Shown one piece after another: positions 41,601-54,600 of a DNA stretch of 64,000 bases. Source of the stretch: Nymphaea colorata (lineage: Eukaryota; Streptophyta; Magnoliopsida; Nymphaeales; Nymphaeaceae); assembly GCF_008831285.2 (NCBI RefSeq), contig NC_045142.1, forward strand, positions 129,001-193,000, read 5' to 3'. Within the stretch, counting starts at the first letter, position 1; each line of letters begins with the position of its first letter. Position numbers and translations under genes: made by a program. A model generated the notes under the pieces. That model made no database searches. It was given only the letters and a program-made list of their open reading frames with translations, and was not told the DNA's origin.

Positions 41601-42874
41601 ACTAGGAATCCCCAAGAAAAAAAGAAAGTCCAATCAAGCAGGAATTGTTAATAAAATTTATAATCAAGAGGCCCAAGAAGAAGAACAAGGAAGAGGTGGA
41701 ACATCGTCGGACAAATAAAATGAGAGAAGGGCACAAGAAAAATCAAGTTAAAGGGCAGCAAAGAAATAATAATACCAGTGCGTTTGTCTATCCAAGGAGA
41801 TATCAAGAAGGTGGGAACCCTGACGCCCAAGCGGTCAAACTTGAAGTAGAAAGGGTCGGGACCGACGATGCCGTCCGGGTTGGGAACGTGGGAGACGGGC
41901 GTGGGAACATGGTCGTAGAAGCCACCGTGCTCGTCGTAGGTGATGAGCAGCAGGGTCTCATTCCACTGGGGGCTGGCCCTCAGCGTCTCGTAGACCTCCT
42001 TCACGAACCTCTGACCCCTGGCGACATCGTGAGAAGGGTGGTCGTCGTTGGCCGGGAAGGCCTTGACGTCGAAGTACCGCTGCTCAATGACGGCGTAATT
42101 TGGGAGCCTCCCCATCCTGGCGTGCAGACGGAAGGAGAGTTTGTAAGAGTGGAAGTGGACGATGTGCTTCAGCTTCCTGAGGCTCTTGAAGAAGAGGGTG
42201 GCGGGGATGTTCTGGTAGTAAATCCCGAAGCTCAGTCCGTTCTCATCCAGCGAGTCGAAGATGGTCTTCTGGGGGAACCCGTGGATGAGGTCCTTCCGGA
42301 CGTTGCTGGACGCCCCGTGGGAGGTAGCGGAGTGCACGTAGAACCGGTTCGGCTGCGTTGACGCCGGGACCGACGCGAACCACCGGTCGAGGACGGCGAA
42401 CTCGTCGGCCAAGGCCGTGTAGACAGGGAGCAGCGACGGCTTGAAGCCGCTCATGACAATCTTGGGCATCTCCTCGCTCATGTTGCTGGCCTGTTGCACG
42501 AAGCCGTTCATGGGAGCGGGGTTGGCGGAGGTATCCTCCGACCCAAAAATCTGCTCTCGGATGGCCTGGATGGAGTGGCCAGGGTCGGCATCCACGAACT
42601 CGGCATCATCGGTGACGAAGACGGTGGGCGACTCCTCGTCGAACGCGGAGTAGCGGTTGAACTCCCTTCCGGTCAGCCCGTCGATTTCCGGCCGGCTGGA
42701 TTTGAGCCAACCCAATATGTGGTCGAAGGACCGGTTCTCCATAACCAGAACAACGACCGTCTTGATGGGACCCTTGATCTCATGCCTCCTGGACAAGCAG
42801 CCGCTGGGCAAGGAGGCGAACACCAAGATCTCCACTAACACCCACGCCACCAACATAACCCGGCGGCCCTGCAT
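38686..42874 (-). CDS. NPC1: Non-specific phospholipase C, NPC1-type
   Basis: Three exons on the minus strand: 42874-41776, 39610-39434, 39008-38686, all GT-AG, 532 residues (Arabidopsis NPC1 has about 533). The enzyme hydrolyses glycerophospholipids to diacylglycerol and a phosphorylated head group and belongs to the phosphoesterase (acid phosphatase AcpA-like) family. A hydrophobic signal peptide covers about residues 1-26. Family motifs follow in order: [11 protein letters not shown] (46-56), [43 protein letters not shown], and [13 protein letters not shown] at the end of exon 1. Exon 2 carries [17 protein letters not shown]. The C-terminal part ([18 protein letters not shown]) matches the plant NPC1 tail. 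The start is the first ATG of the frame. The frame stays open upstream to a TTG at 42994 but has no ATG there. Intron 1 is 2.2 kb. The gene appears intact. Confidence 0.93.
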
Positions 42875-43088
42875 CTTCTCCGGGAGGACACCCCGGAGAA
42901 TCAGAGAACAGAAAGAAGAGGAGCGGTAGAGAGAGAGACAGGCGAAGCACTTTTTTGCTTTTCCTTTCCCTCCGTTTTTTCCGTCCGTCTCCAATGCACA
43001 TATACCAGGACTTATCTATAGGAACGGCAGTAGGGAGGTCGAAAAAAAATACGCGAAGGAGGAAAGGTGCCGGCAATATCGATGGTGG

Positions 43089-43096
43089 TATTTATA
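43089..43096 (-). promoter_or_regulatory. Putative TATA box of NPC1
   Basis: TATAAATA on the minus strand, 215 bases upstream of the NPC1 start codon. The distance would allow a 5' UTR of about 180 nt. Confidence 0.4.
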
Positions 43097-45083
43097 TTTC
43101 CTTAAAACGGATGGCGACGTCGGCGAACGACGGAGGCGCGGTGGGCGGCAGATGCCTCGAATCAATCACGAGCATATACGAATGGCTAATTACTTTTCCC
43201 ATCCAATTCTTTCTTTTTCCTTTTTTTGTGATGGTTTTTTCTTCGCAGAAGCAAACATGACCGGGACACTAGCGCGGGGGTCCACGTCCCGTGTCGATCC
43301 TTCCCTCTCTTTTTCCTTCTCGTTGAATAAGGGCGCGAAGGCCGTCGGCTTTTCCCTCCCCTAAGGAAATAAAAGCATTCCAAAGTTAAAACGACGAATC
43401 CAAGCAATGTATATACAGGTACTATTGAAGGAAAAAGAGCAGTTGATTTCAACTTTCTAGGCCAGGGGCGGCCCCAACTCCAAGGGGAGCAGGAGTTAAT
43501 GGAAAGAAAGGAAGTTTGGAGCGATGTTGTAAGGCGATGAGACGAGTCAAAATTGTGAATTATAGGTTAAAAGAGCATTGATTTTGACTTGCGATTGCAT
43601 GTTTTATTTGATTCTACATTAGTTTTAGAACAGGTGATTTGATTGCATTGAAAAGGAAAACGCAACAACACCATCAATGGTCTCTTTACTGTTCTTAATC
43701 ATTTCTTTGATCAGTTATAGTGTGGATTTACTAGGGTTTTTGTTGTTTGGAGTTGTTCATAGTCGATTGAAGCCCGGATGAAATCGTCCCCAAAAAGGGA
43801 CTGGTTCTCCCGAAAAGAAGAAAACACGTTGGCACTTGCCAATCTTTGGGTTAAAAAAAAATGGATTTTTAATGGTTTAAAACGCTGTTCTGTTCATTGG
43901 TTTCTTTTCTATTCGTGTTTAGACGGAGATTGAAGCATTCCAAGAGTGAAAAAAAGATGGGAGTTTTTTCCGCCTTTTTCTCCGTAACATTAAAAAACCG
44001 GCTTTTTTCATGAGATTTCTATCAATTTTGAGTCGGATTTCATTCTATTCTTTTTGTCCATTAACTAGTTTACGATGTTTCCATTGATACTACACAGGAC
44101 TGATTAAAGAAATGGCGGAGAGGGTGAATATGCAGGGGCGTGTGCTGCCAGTCGGCGTAGCAGGGAGCGGCTTCCCTGCTGGAATGGATAAGGTGGGGAT
44201 GACACATAAGCCTCTCGGTCGGCGTGTTATTGCCTCTGGCGATCGTCTCGTCGGCCGTCTGGTTTGGGAACCCCTTCCTTAAGGTCTGCATCCATTAACT
44301 AAACCTGAAAATCAAACCGCCCAATGATCGGGCACTGTTGGAAACCGCTGCTTTTGTCACCAAACCCGGTTCAATCATAATTAAGGGTAAAACCGCTTTG
44401 AGAGAACACTTACCTGTCACGGGCCGACTTTTTCAAGCCTTATTCGGCTCGCGCGGCACCGAAGGTTTCCCCAAAGCCTTCGGCCAGCCCGACTCTTTCT
44501 TAAGTTTACAGAAGCGTTCATCTATTTTCGGGGACTGTGGATTGGACGAGAAGTGATATGAACTCGGCACACCATCACCCAGGTTTATTCCATTATAAAC
44601 TATCGGCAAGCCGTGGTCATGAGGTCATGTCAGAACGTCACTATTTCTCCAAGTGTCTATCTACTTCCATACGAAATCTGGGTGGATGTAACTTTCCTTG
44701 AGATGAAGTCCCCAACCAATGCCAGTTCACGACTATATGTCATTAACTAAGGCGGTCGACCATCGCCCTACTCAACGATGAGCATTCACTTGCTCAATCC
44801 TGCGTGACTCTACGTTGTTGTGGAACGCAGCATATGCGTCCACTGAGGGAATTGCCTCTAACCCACGCGCACCCCCTTGTGCATCCAAACACTACGCGTG
44901 GGGAACCTACCTGATTCCCCAACAACGGACTTGCACTTTCAAATGGACTAATGACCATGATGCATTTATGCGCTTTTGCTTTCTGTTTGACTCAGCATTC
45001 AATTGAATCTCACATGCTTTCCGAGCTATGCTTAAGCTGACCAAGCAGCATGTCATTTTACTGGCTTGGCCGGGCTAGACACA

Positions 45084-45187
45084 GTCTTTCAACAACGTAA
45101 CCAACCCTACACGTTAATTGTTTTGTAGTCGAATAGTCTTCCATCAACGTAACCAACCCCACACGTTAATTGTTTTGTAGTCCAATG
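45084..45187. repeat. Tandem duplication of about 52 bases
   Basis: Two copies of a unit containing CAACGTAACCAACCC, ACACGTTAATTGTTTTGTAG and a GTC-AATAG/TGG tail. They differ at a few positions. Confidence 0.85.
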
Positions 45188-47658
45188 GTTGAATCACCAA
45201 ATTGTTGCTTTAATTCGACTTCTCGTTTCATAGGAAATTTTTTCCCGTAGTGGTTAAGGATGCATACGAAAAGTGTCAGTCGAAAGCTTTACATCAAGTT
45301 TCAATTATATGATCCTGTTTGCCTAGCTTTTTCTGAACAACAACATCATCGTCGTCATCATTATCGCAAAGCCAACTGGTCATTAGAACTTTTTTTTTTT
45401 TACCTCAGTTTGATGTCCTCAAATTGCCTTACCTTGACACTTGCTTGAGAACTCGCCAAGAGAAAATTGATTCACGAGCTTGCCAAATGGAGTTAAGAGG
45501 AAAAGGACAACTTGTTGTTATTGATCGCAAAGTACCTTTTCCCTCGAAGTGGAACCTCCTCTTTTTTTTTTTTCAAAAAAAGGAAAAAAAGAATGTCCAA
45601 AAGATTGCAACTAAGTTGAGAGACTTACTAAAAAACTGGGGGTTGATGCCCACAGGAACCACCCAACCAATTGACCGTGTACCAACCACTTGAAGTGGAA
45701 CCAACGTTCTTAATCTCCTAAAATACAAAGACAATTTATTGAAGGTTGTTGCTACTGCACTTTCAACCAAGTTAGAAACTAGAACAAAAGGATGGAGATC
45801 ACGGGAAAATTGGCGTAACACATGCAAACGAACTCCTTGATCGAATCAGAATCGTCCATTATAGTAATACCTTTATCAGAAAATGAAAACAAGAAAAAAC
45901 TTGTTTGACGGGTGCGTGCACTAAGAGATTATGAATCAAACCGCCACATTAGATGAAGAAAATGAAACTTATAAATCTATGTTATCATCAACAAAGAGTT
46001 TAGGTCCTTGCGCGGAGAGGAGAGGACAACCAAAAAAAGAACAGGACATGGTGAAAAGATAAACCCCCTTAAGAATGACAAGTATAGGCCTTCTTCACCA
46101 TGCTTCCTTTTATAGCAACAAGATTGTTCGATAATAAAATCTGACGCAAGAAGATGAAGTAGAAAAGCAGAAAGGGAGAAACAAGTGGATTTGTTTATTA
46201 AGTTTTTGCGGCGTCCGCGTGGGAGGATGATCCATATGGAATATTCCACGTAAACTTACTATTAGAATCACGGTGGGCAGTGTGAACTGATCAGGTAGGC
46301 AGCTCTTGCCGAGGTCATTCTTTACCTTATGCACACACCTTTAATTTGTCTTACCAACCACTCTACGTCAGCTGCAAACTTCTCAACGCCCGGAACAAAG
46401 TTTCATGAAATCAAAATCAAATAAATGGGGTCAGTGGAAGGTAGAACAAAATTTCCACCAACAAAGTATCCAGTACTAATAGTTAGCAGTTTTAAGCCCG
46501 CTACACCCCTCCTTGGGGGACTTACCTCTAACTTGAATGCTAATAATATGAGCATTGACATGACTTTTTACCCTCCGGAACTACCCCGCCCCATGTTGAC
46601 AGTAGGTGATCGCTGACGCATAATTTTATTTCTTATTCTTGGACTAGCTACCATTCACATGTCGTCTCTCCTGTCGGTTCCTGGTGACATATTACTTGAA
46701 ATGCGTCGATTTCTAACATTGCGCTCATAATTTAATTCATAAGCCACAATATTTAATTGTTTCAAGTCGGTGAATGTCATTAATTAAGCTAATTATTTAT
46801 GACACAATCAAGAAGCGGACATGCAATGTTGATTGCAGGTGTTGCTCGATCTTCTTTCGAAAGTATGGTCTTTAACAGATCATAGTTGTTCTCAGATTTC
46901 TGCGGTCTGGTGCCGCAGATGTTCCTTTTAATTATCTTTCCTCTAATGTGGCCGATAACGTTGCACGTCTTCTGCTCTCGCTGCCGGTGATAGGAGGCAA
47001 AGGCAATTTAAAGCTGTAGACATGGACCGATTTCATCCATACATGTCCGGTGATGGCGGCACGTTAACGGCGATCTGTGGACAAGCAAGAAGAAATCAAA
47101 ATGAAGATGCAAGTATTGCTATTGCGGATCGCAACCGCCGAAGACAAAGTTGAGGATTGTTCAACTAATCGAAGAGTCATTTTCAGGTTAATTTTATTAG
47201 CAGACGAGTTGCATTGATACAAGTCACAAGCGGCCCTTGCTGGTCAATGGCCATGGACGTGGCAGGCGTAGTATCCACCAATATGAAGCTGTGCGGTCGT
47301 TGTCCAAGAGTTTCTGCTGACGTTACAGCTTCGTGACTTGCAGAATATTTAAATGGGGCCATCAACCTGATGGATACAAGGTAGAAAGGCCCAAAAATAC
47401 AGTTTCTGCAAATTTTCTGTATGGAGAAAGGGAAAAGGTGGAAAATGCTCTTCTGCCACTTGCCCAACCGTGGAAAAACCAAGCAATCAGCCGCCCCTCA
47501 AATAAATAAACCCCTCCCCAAGGGGCCTTTCCATCATGGGATTCAATAATTCAAAAATCTCAATCTGCTATCTGCTTTCCTACCATCTAATCCAATATAA
47601 GGTTTTGCCGATTAGATAAGGAGTTAACATAATTAATTTAGCAAAACAGGAGATGAAA

Positions 47659-47661
<3 letters not shown>

Positions 47662-47719
<58 letters not shown>
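47662..47719. repeat. (AT)n(AG)n microsatellite
   Basis: About seventeen AT units followed by about eleven AG units. Confidence 0.9.
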
Positions 47720-47869
47720 AACTAGGCTATGGTTAATATAGCCAATTATAGGAGCCATTAGACAAGTTGAGGATCCGATGGCGTTTGGAACATTTACAGC
47801 ATACTTCCTCACCTCACAATTTTATCAAATCTACCTTTCCCCTTGCTTAATCATCTCAAATCCTCCAAT

Positions 47870-47915
47870 CAGGTTATGGGAACTGTGGTAGACAGGTTAT
47901 GGGAACTGTGGTAGA
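47870..47915. repeat. Perfect 23-base tandem duplication
   Basis: CAGGTTATGGGAACTGTGG plus TAGA occurs twice back to back without a mismatch. Confidence 0.9.
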
Positions 47916-48623
47916 CGTGCATCTGCTGGACCTTGCATCATGAGTCACCAATAACTGCATCGTCACACATGGCGTGGTCGAGAACCTGGGGCTTAATCCC
48001 GAATACCATCCGCATCGCGGGCTTCTTGATGCTGCAGAAGCGGCATAGGAAACTCGTGTTTCAAAAACGAAAGATGATAACTCAAGATTTTAGTATCCAC
48101 CCTTTTTCAGTTTCTAGGGAGAAAAGGATAATGTATTTTGAAGCCACAAGCGGGCCCCTTAAGGACATATGTATACCACAGACGTTATCTTTGACTAGGA
48201 AAAACCACCACCACGCCATCATGCTACTCGAAAATTCGTGAAAATTGGTAAAGAAAAATAAAATGATGCGAAACCAGCCATTTCGCACTAAAAGGGTCAG
48301 CAGAAAAGATTCTTTCTTCAGAATTTATGTACGAATAATGGGGCATTGAACGATCAATAAGATGACGAGAAAAGTTACAATGTCTAGCATATGTAATAAT
48401 ATAAACCCCATTTGCAGGCTCACCCTTCCGCAGAAACGATAGAGCGTAAACCACATCTTAGCATAAAAGGTGCCCGCAAATACATAAACAAGCAGCTAAA
48501 CTGCCTTTGGTACAGACAAAAGGACTCCACATAGTCCTCAACATGGAGATATCCAATCAAACCCATCACATATGAATATATAACACATGCCTTCCAGGAT
48601 TCGAGAGGGGCTTTGGATGGATG

Positions 48624-51600
48624 TCAAACATGATTTTCAGAGCAGACAAGCCAATTAGTGCTCCCATTGCCACTTCTGCCAGATAGACCTGCCGGGGATG
48701 ATCGAAACCCTTTTTCACTGCTTAAATCGTCATCCTCAACTTCGCTCACATCCAAGCAAAGGTTACTGTTGCTAACACTCTGCTCTGAACTAGCATTGCT
48801 GCTTGTAGCAAGAGGTGAATCTGAAATGCTGATAGGTCTGCTTCTCGCAGGCCCAGATCTGACACTATACATAGAGGAAGCAGGAACATTGGTCATAAGA
48901 GGCCTTAAGCTCCCAGGGATACTACGCCGAATGTCCTGCAAAGCAAGAAAATTCATTAACTGAACTGGCAGATAACCAAATCAATGAGATAGAACAGTGT
49001 TCTCCAGCCATTCCACTGTTTTCTTTCTAATGGAATTTCCACTTGATGACTTCTTAGAGAAGTTAACCTTGACCTATTTAAAAGATCATTGAACGTAGTT
49101 TAAATAGCTGAACGTAGTTTAAATAGCTGAATTGGGGGAACGATGTTTCCTCACGCTAAGAAGGTCGAGCTTAGGCAGGGTAGTGACATAGGGCAGCATG
49201 TGTGTGTCAAGCCCTGGCTACTTGAAAGTACTAAGCACTCACAAAGGAAAGCAATAGGGCTTTGCTTTGCTCGTTCCTTGCTTTCAAGTGGATTAAACAA
49301 AAAGGTACCCTGGAAATGACCCTTCAGGTCTTCTCACTAAAGCAGATATTTATCACTAAAAGTGTGCATATTAAGTAAGTATGTAATTTTTGTGTATATA
49401 AAACAGAAATTCACGCTCACCAATTTCAGTGAACTAACCAGATTACCAGTCAATTTCTTAAAGATGGGCTCTCATGAAAAGACAGATACATCATTAAAAA
49501 CAACGAAAAGATGTATCCCCATATGGAAGTACCCCCTTTCTCTCTCCTCCTCCTCTTCTCCTAGTTTTTGAAAATCACAAGACCAAGTTTGCTAAGGCAT
49601 CCGTACTGTCTTCAATTAGTGCAATCAAACAGCCTAAAACACCCATCTCCATATTATGACACTCAGAGGAGCATAGTGTGATGTGAAGCTACATTCTGGT
49701 ACCAAGTCAGAATGCCATTCATGGGCATGAATGACAATGGAGACCTGCATCGGAGAAGAAAACATTCCGTTGTTGCACACGGAAGCTGATGCACCAACCT
49801 GAACGAAGCGTGAGAACCAAAACAAGACAGAACAAACTACATGACATACTTGATTGACTCTTCTCCAAAGTACCATTTTTTTATCACAAGCCAAGGATAT
49901 AATAAAAAAGTAACTTCCTAACAGATAAAACCAGGAAGTTCGAGAAACTCAAAAATTATCTTTCAATGAAGGTGTCGAAGACCTGTAATCAGCTCATCGA
50001 CATTTTAATTGATGTGAACACAGGTAGTCTGAGAGATTGAATGTGGAATTTGCCTTGGGATTCAGGTATACTTGCTATCTAACTGAAAGTTTTATAACTA
50101 TTAGCCTCATAAATATGAAAAAGGAAATGCTAATCTTTAAGAAGAAAGATATAACAAAAAGAAAATAAATGAATACTTACGTCTCAAATTATAGCTAATT
50201 CCAAAAAAATATGCAAGTGCATTGTAACTTTCTAGAGTAGAAAATTGTGATCATAACAAACAAGGGGGTGAAAAGGACAGAGTGATCTACCATGTGCCTC
50301 AGGGCCATGTCCAGTGATTTCTTTGAAAGTGTCCTGCCAAAGCCTGTGCTATCAGGAGAAGCCGACTTTCCTAAGGGATTATTTGGGGAAGATCGTAAAT
50401 TGTCCTGCCTAGGAGGTGCCAATCTTCGCAGATTAATTACTCTTTCAACCATCTTGCTCCCAATTACAACAGGGCTAACATTATCACCATTATCAGAACG
50501 CAATCGACTTGATGTAGTTAAGCTTCCATTGCTCTGATTACCGGTGCTTGGAACCCTCCCTCTCAAACCAGTAGGAGAGCATGATTGCCTTCTTGGTTTA
50601 CCATTTGAACCACCCTCAGAAGAACCAGATTTGAGGGCATTTGGGGCAACAGGCCTACCTCTAGAGGCAGAAACAGGCCTTTCAGGCATTGACGTCCTCA
50701 AATTTGGTGGAGCATCCAACGAGAAACCAGGCATCTCTGAAGGTTGCCAGGGTCTGGATCTGACTGTAGGAGAAGTACCACGTGAGGATGCAGCATTCCT
50801 TGATGCAGTGCTCGACTTAGCACCAGAAGTTGAACGACTAGGTGGTCCAGGATTACTACATACAGCGGATGGTGTTGATGGCCGCCTTGTGGGGGTAGAT
50901 GGCCTTGATGATGACTTAGAAGCTGACAGTGTAGGCCTGGCTGTTGGAGTGGACGATCTAGCAGAAGGTGTGGCAGGTCTTCCAGAAGCAGCAACGGGTT
51001 TCGTGGAAGGTAAGGTTGCCCTTGAGGTTGGAGTGGAAGCCCTGGAGGGCTTAGAAGCTGCTGGTAGTGTGGACCGTCCAGTTGGTGTCGATGGCCTAGA
51101 TGCTGTCGAATTTGTGGTTCCAGATGGTCGGGACACTGCAGAACTTGTGGTTACAGATGGCCGAGAAGTGGTTAAACTAGCGATTGCAGTTGAAATGGGT
51201 CTTCGGAGAGAAGTGCTTGATGTGTTCAAGGCTGAGGTTGAGATGGGCTGCCTTGATAATGGATTTCCCCTTGGAGCTGTTTCAGACTGAGGAACAGATA
51301 ACTGCATCCAGCAGGAAGCATAAGCTAACAGCATAGACAATGGCACATGAGGAGAATCTTGAAACATATGATATAGGAAAATTCAAAAACTCAGGTTTTG
51401 ATATAACATGGAGACTGTTGTCATGCCCCAGCACCTCGGCTCTTTGAACCTGCTCTGAACCAATTTTATCAATTTTATTTTCTGGTCAACTGTGGGATAA
51501 GAAATTCCTATGCTAAGAACACACATGCTGATTAAAAAGATCCTGAGACAGAACGTATTTAGATCATGACCAATGCCTATATAGACATAGACAGAAGGAA

Positions 51601-54600
51601 ATTTGGTGTGGACCAGGTCAGAATGGCAGGAAATACTTTCAGCCAGATGTCTGTAGATCTGAGTTTGCAGTTGCAAGTGACTTCATCATATCAGACCTAG
51701 GAATCCACTTTCCATCATACAAATTCGGTGGGAAAACTAGAGTCGTGAGCCTTGTTATTTATACGCATTATAAAACATTGAATTTTGAATCCTTATACAA
51801 AAGATGCTCCAGTGTTCGCACCAGATGTCTGAGAGATGAATTAGATAGCATTACTTAAAAAAGGAAAGCATAAAGCACATGTTCAGGAATCCTCTTTGGG
51901 TTTTTGTCAGTTAAATTGTTTTCTTTACTTTTACTTCTTTTTCTTCACTTTTTCCTGTGTCTTTGGCTGAAAAAAAACTCAAAACTATTTTGGCATGTCA
52001 AAAATTGACAACAATTACTTACCTAGTGAAAGTTATTTCTGATCACCTTTTCCAATACCAGGTTTGCTTCTTTCTTCCTTTTTCAGAAGCGTTAAATGTA
52101 AACACCTTTCCTTCTCTTACCATTGGCTCCGTCTGCCTTAACCCAATTTTTCTGTAGAACTGGAGCAAATTCGGTTGCAGCTTATTAAAGTTTACCCTAA
52201 ATCTCAAACCTCTCTGATCATAATATCAGCCTGCCACTGTTGAGATATTTGAGAATAAGATCTGCTTCATCCAGTTCACTCTTTTTCTTTCATAGTACTT
52301 TTAAATATTTTCGCCATCCATTATTCCTTGAATCATGATCACAAAAATGTCCTGGGTTACTGATTATTCACAAGCCACTCCTTGAAAAACATTTTAAAAA
52401 CAAAAAAACTTACCAAAACAAATTGTTTCTTTCCATGTGGGACCTTAGATAAACCAGATACTTGGATTGATAGATAACCTCCACGACTGCATTTCTTGTT
52501 CTGGAATATGTACCTATAAGGCTCCAACTAAAAAGACAGCAAGCAGCCGGCTGGAAACTGGAACACTCAACACTTTGCCATGGATGAACCAAAATTGGCA
52601 AAATTATCTATCATTACTGCTGCCACCATTTTATTGAGAAACAAAAATATTTTTCTAACTTAGTGATCTACACATTACTTTATGCTTTGTGGGATATTTT
52701 GAACAAGTGGCTCACTTAAATATGTATCCTGGACATTTCAACTGAATGAAGAGTTCAACATTCTCTCTTAAAGTAATGTGCATGCTGCAGAGCATGGAAA
52801 CAAAGATAAGAAATCAGTTGGTGGCAGTTAGTAATACGATTTTGAATAACTCCATCAAACTATACAGTTGGAGCAGAACTAGGCAAGTTTACAGGATGGC
52901 TGATTGATGATTTGACCAGCTGTCCAAGAAAGGGAATGCTGAATTTCTAGTGCATTGAATACAATTGTCTAAAAATCAAAACTAGGAACAAATTCCCATT
53001 AGAGAGTATAATTGTATCAATTCCATATTTTTAAGGCAATTCAAAACACTGAACATCTACATCGTCCATGCCTACAGTTCTTCTAAGTCAACTTAGCAAC
53101 TGCATGACTTGTCGAATTCACTCTTCTGGAGACATCATAACTCAAGCTATTCTACTATGAAATGGAAGAAGAATGGAGCAACTTTGAGCACTTAATGGAT
53201 AGATGATGTGGAGGTTCTGTTTCCATTATTACCATCTAAGGGAAGACACATAGATATTGAAGCCAAAGAGTTGTGAACCAAGACACAGCCACTTTGTCAA
53301 GCTCGTTATCAGAACAGGAATCCCATTTGCACACATATTCTAAAAATGCTTGTGCAACACAGGGTACAAACAAGCAGGATGGCTCCAAAATTACCTTCTC
53401 TGCAAGTTTTCTGAGCTTGAAACACTGATGGCACTACTTAAGGCATGTTAGGATGTTCTTGATACAGCATTGCGAGACAACCCAACTCAGATGCATCATG
53501 CACCCTTGAATGACAGTCTCAAATGGGCTGTTTCAGATACCTTCAAGCTTGTGACACTCTCAGAAGGCTAGTGGCTTTCATTGTATCAGTATTTAAGAAA
53601 AAAAAAAAAGGTAGTGGTGGGGGGCAGGGGGTGTGGGTGGGGTGTGCGGGTTGTTTTGGGTTGTGTCATGAGACACTCACTCACTCAGACATGTTTGATG
53701 AGGCAAGAGATGGGATATACAAATTTGAACATGACATCCCATGAAACAACCTGTCCACCCCAATCAAACACTGCCCTAAAGTTTTATACACAGCTGATGG
53801 CACAGTAAACATTAAACTTTATATTTAAATTGACGACCTAAACTATGCCAAATACTGTAGCCCACTAGAAAAATAATAATTTAAGAACATAAAGAACAGA
53901 AACGTGCACATAAGCCATGCAATCAAATGATTTTAAAAACAACAAACAATCTGAGTGTATGTTACAGGAAGACAGATGCAGCAAAAGAAAATTGCATTCA
54001 AGAAAGTTGTGGAGACCTCATTTTCTAGTATAACCAGGTCTAGACAGAACAGGACAATAACTCATGAAGTTCTCTCACCAAATTACAGGACTGCATTCAT
54101 ATTAGAAATAACTAACATCTTTTACATTGCATTATGTGTATGAGTTGGCAGTGTATAACAGCAGTAATATAGCCAAACAAAAGTTCCTCATAGAGTCACC
54201 CATCAGAAAACCTGAAATGTAGATATTACATTAAGTAGCAAACTTTACTCTATTAGCTTTGCAACACATATCCAAAAAGCAACTCGAAAATTTTAGCAGC
54301 ACTAGCATAAGGAACGGAAAAATAAGAAAAGCACGTACTCTAGATTTAAGCACAGTTGGACGAGCTTTTGGTGTCCCAATTTGACCAACTGAACATGCAT
54401 GTGATTCCTTTTCCAGAGAAGGAAAAAGAGGTGTTCCAGGTGGTGTAAGTAGCCTGAGAGAAGAAAATGTATGTCATAATTTAAAATGCAACATTTCAAC
54501 AGGGCATGCGCTAAAAGGTTAGCAAAATAGGGAGTTAAATCCAATCATATCACAAAGTAGAGGATGAAAAACATTAGAGATAATGAACCAAGAGCTGTCA

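Larger units (their letters stand above)
42875..48623. other. Intergenic region between NPC1 and the Ser/Pro-rich gene
   Basis: Mostly unassigned. The first 250 bases are the NPC1 promoter side. 44100-45050 is less AT-rich, with modest open frames of unknown origin (see findings). Direct repeats lie at 45084-45187 and 47870-47915, and an AT/AG microsatellite at 47662-47719. A fragment such as AGGGGCGGCCCCAACTCC near 43463 looks like a transposon end, but no partner end was found. Confidence 0.45.

Noticed and set aside
41645-42361. Long plus-strand ORF (238 codons)
   Set aside because: Antisense shadow of NPC1 exon 1, whose minus-strand frame holds all the phospholipase motifs.
42875-42994. 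40-residue N-terminal extension of NPC1
   Set aside because: The frame is open but begins only with TTG, and the next ATG directly precedes a good signal peptide as in relatives.
50544-51290. Long plus-strand ORF (248 codons)
   Set aside because: Antisense of the Ser/Pro-rich exon 4; its acidic composition simply mirrors the SRPSTPT repeats.
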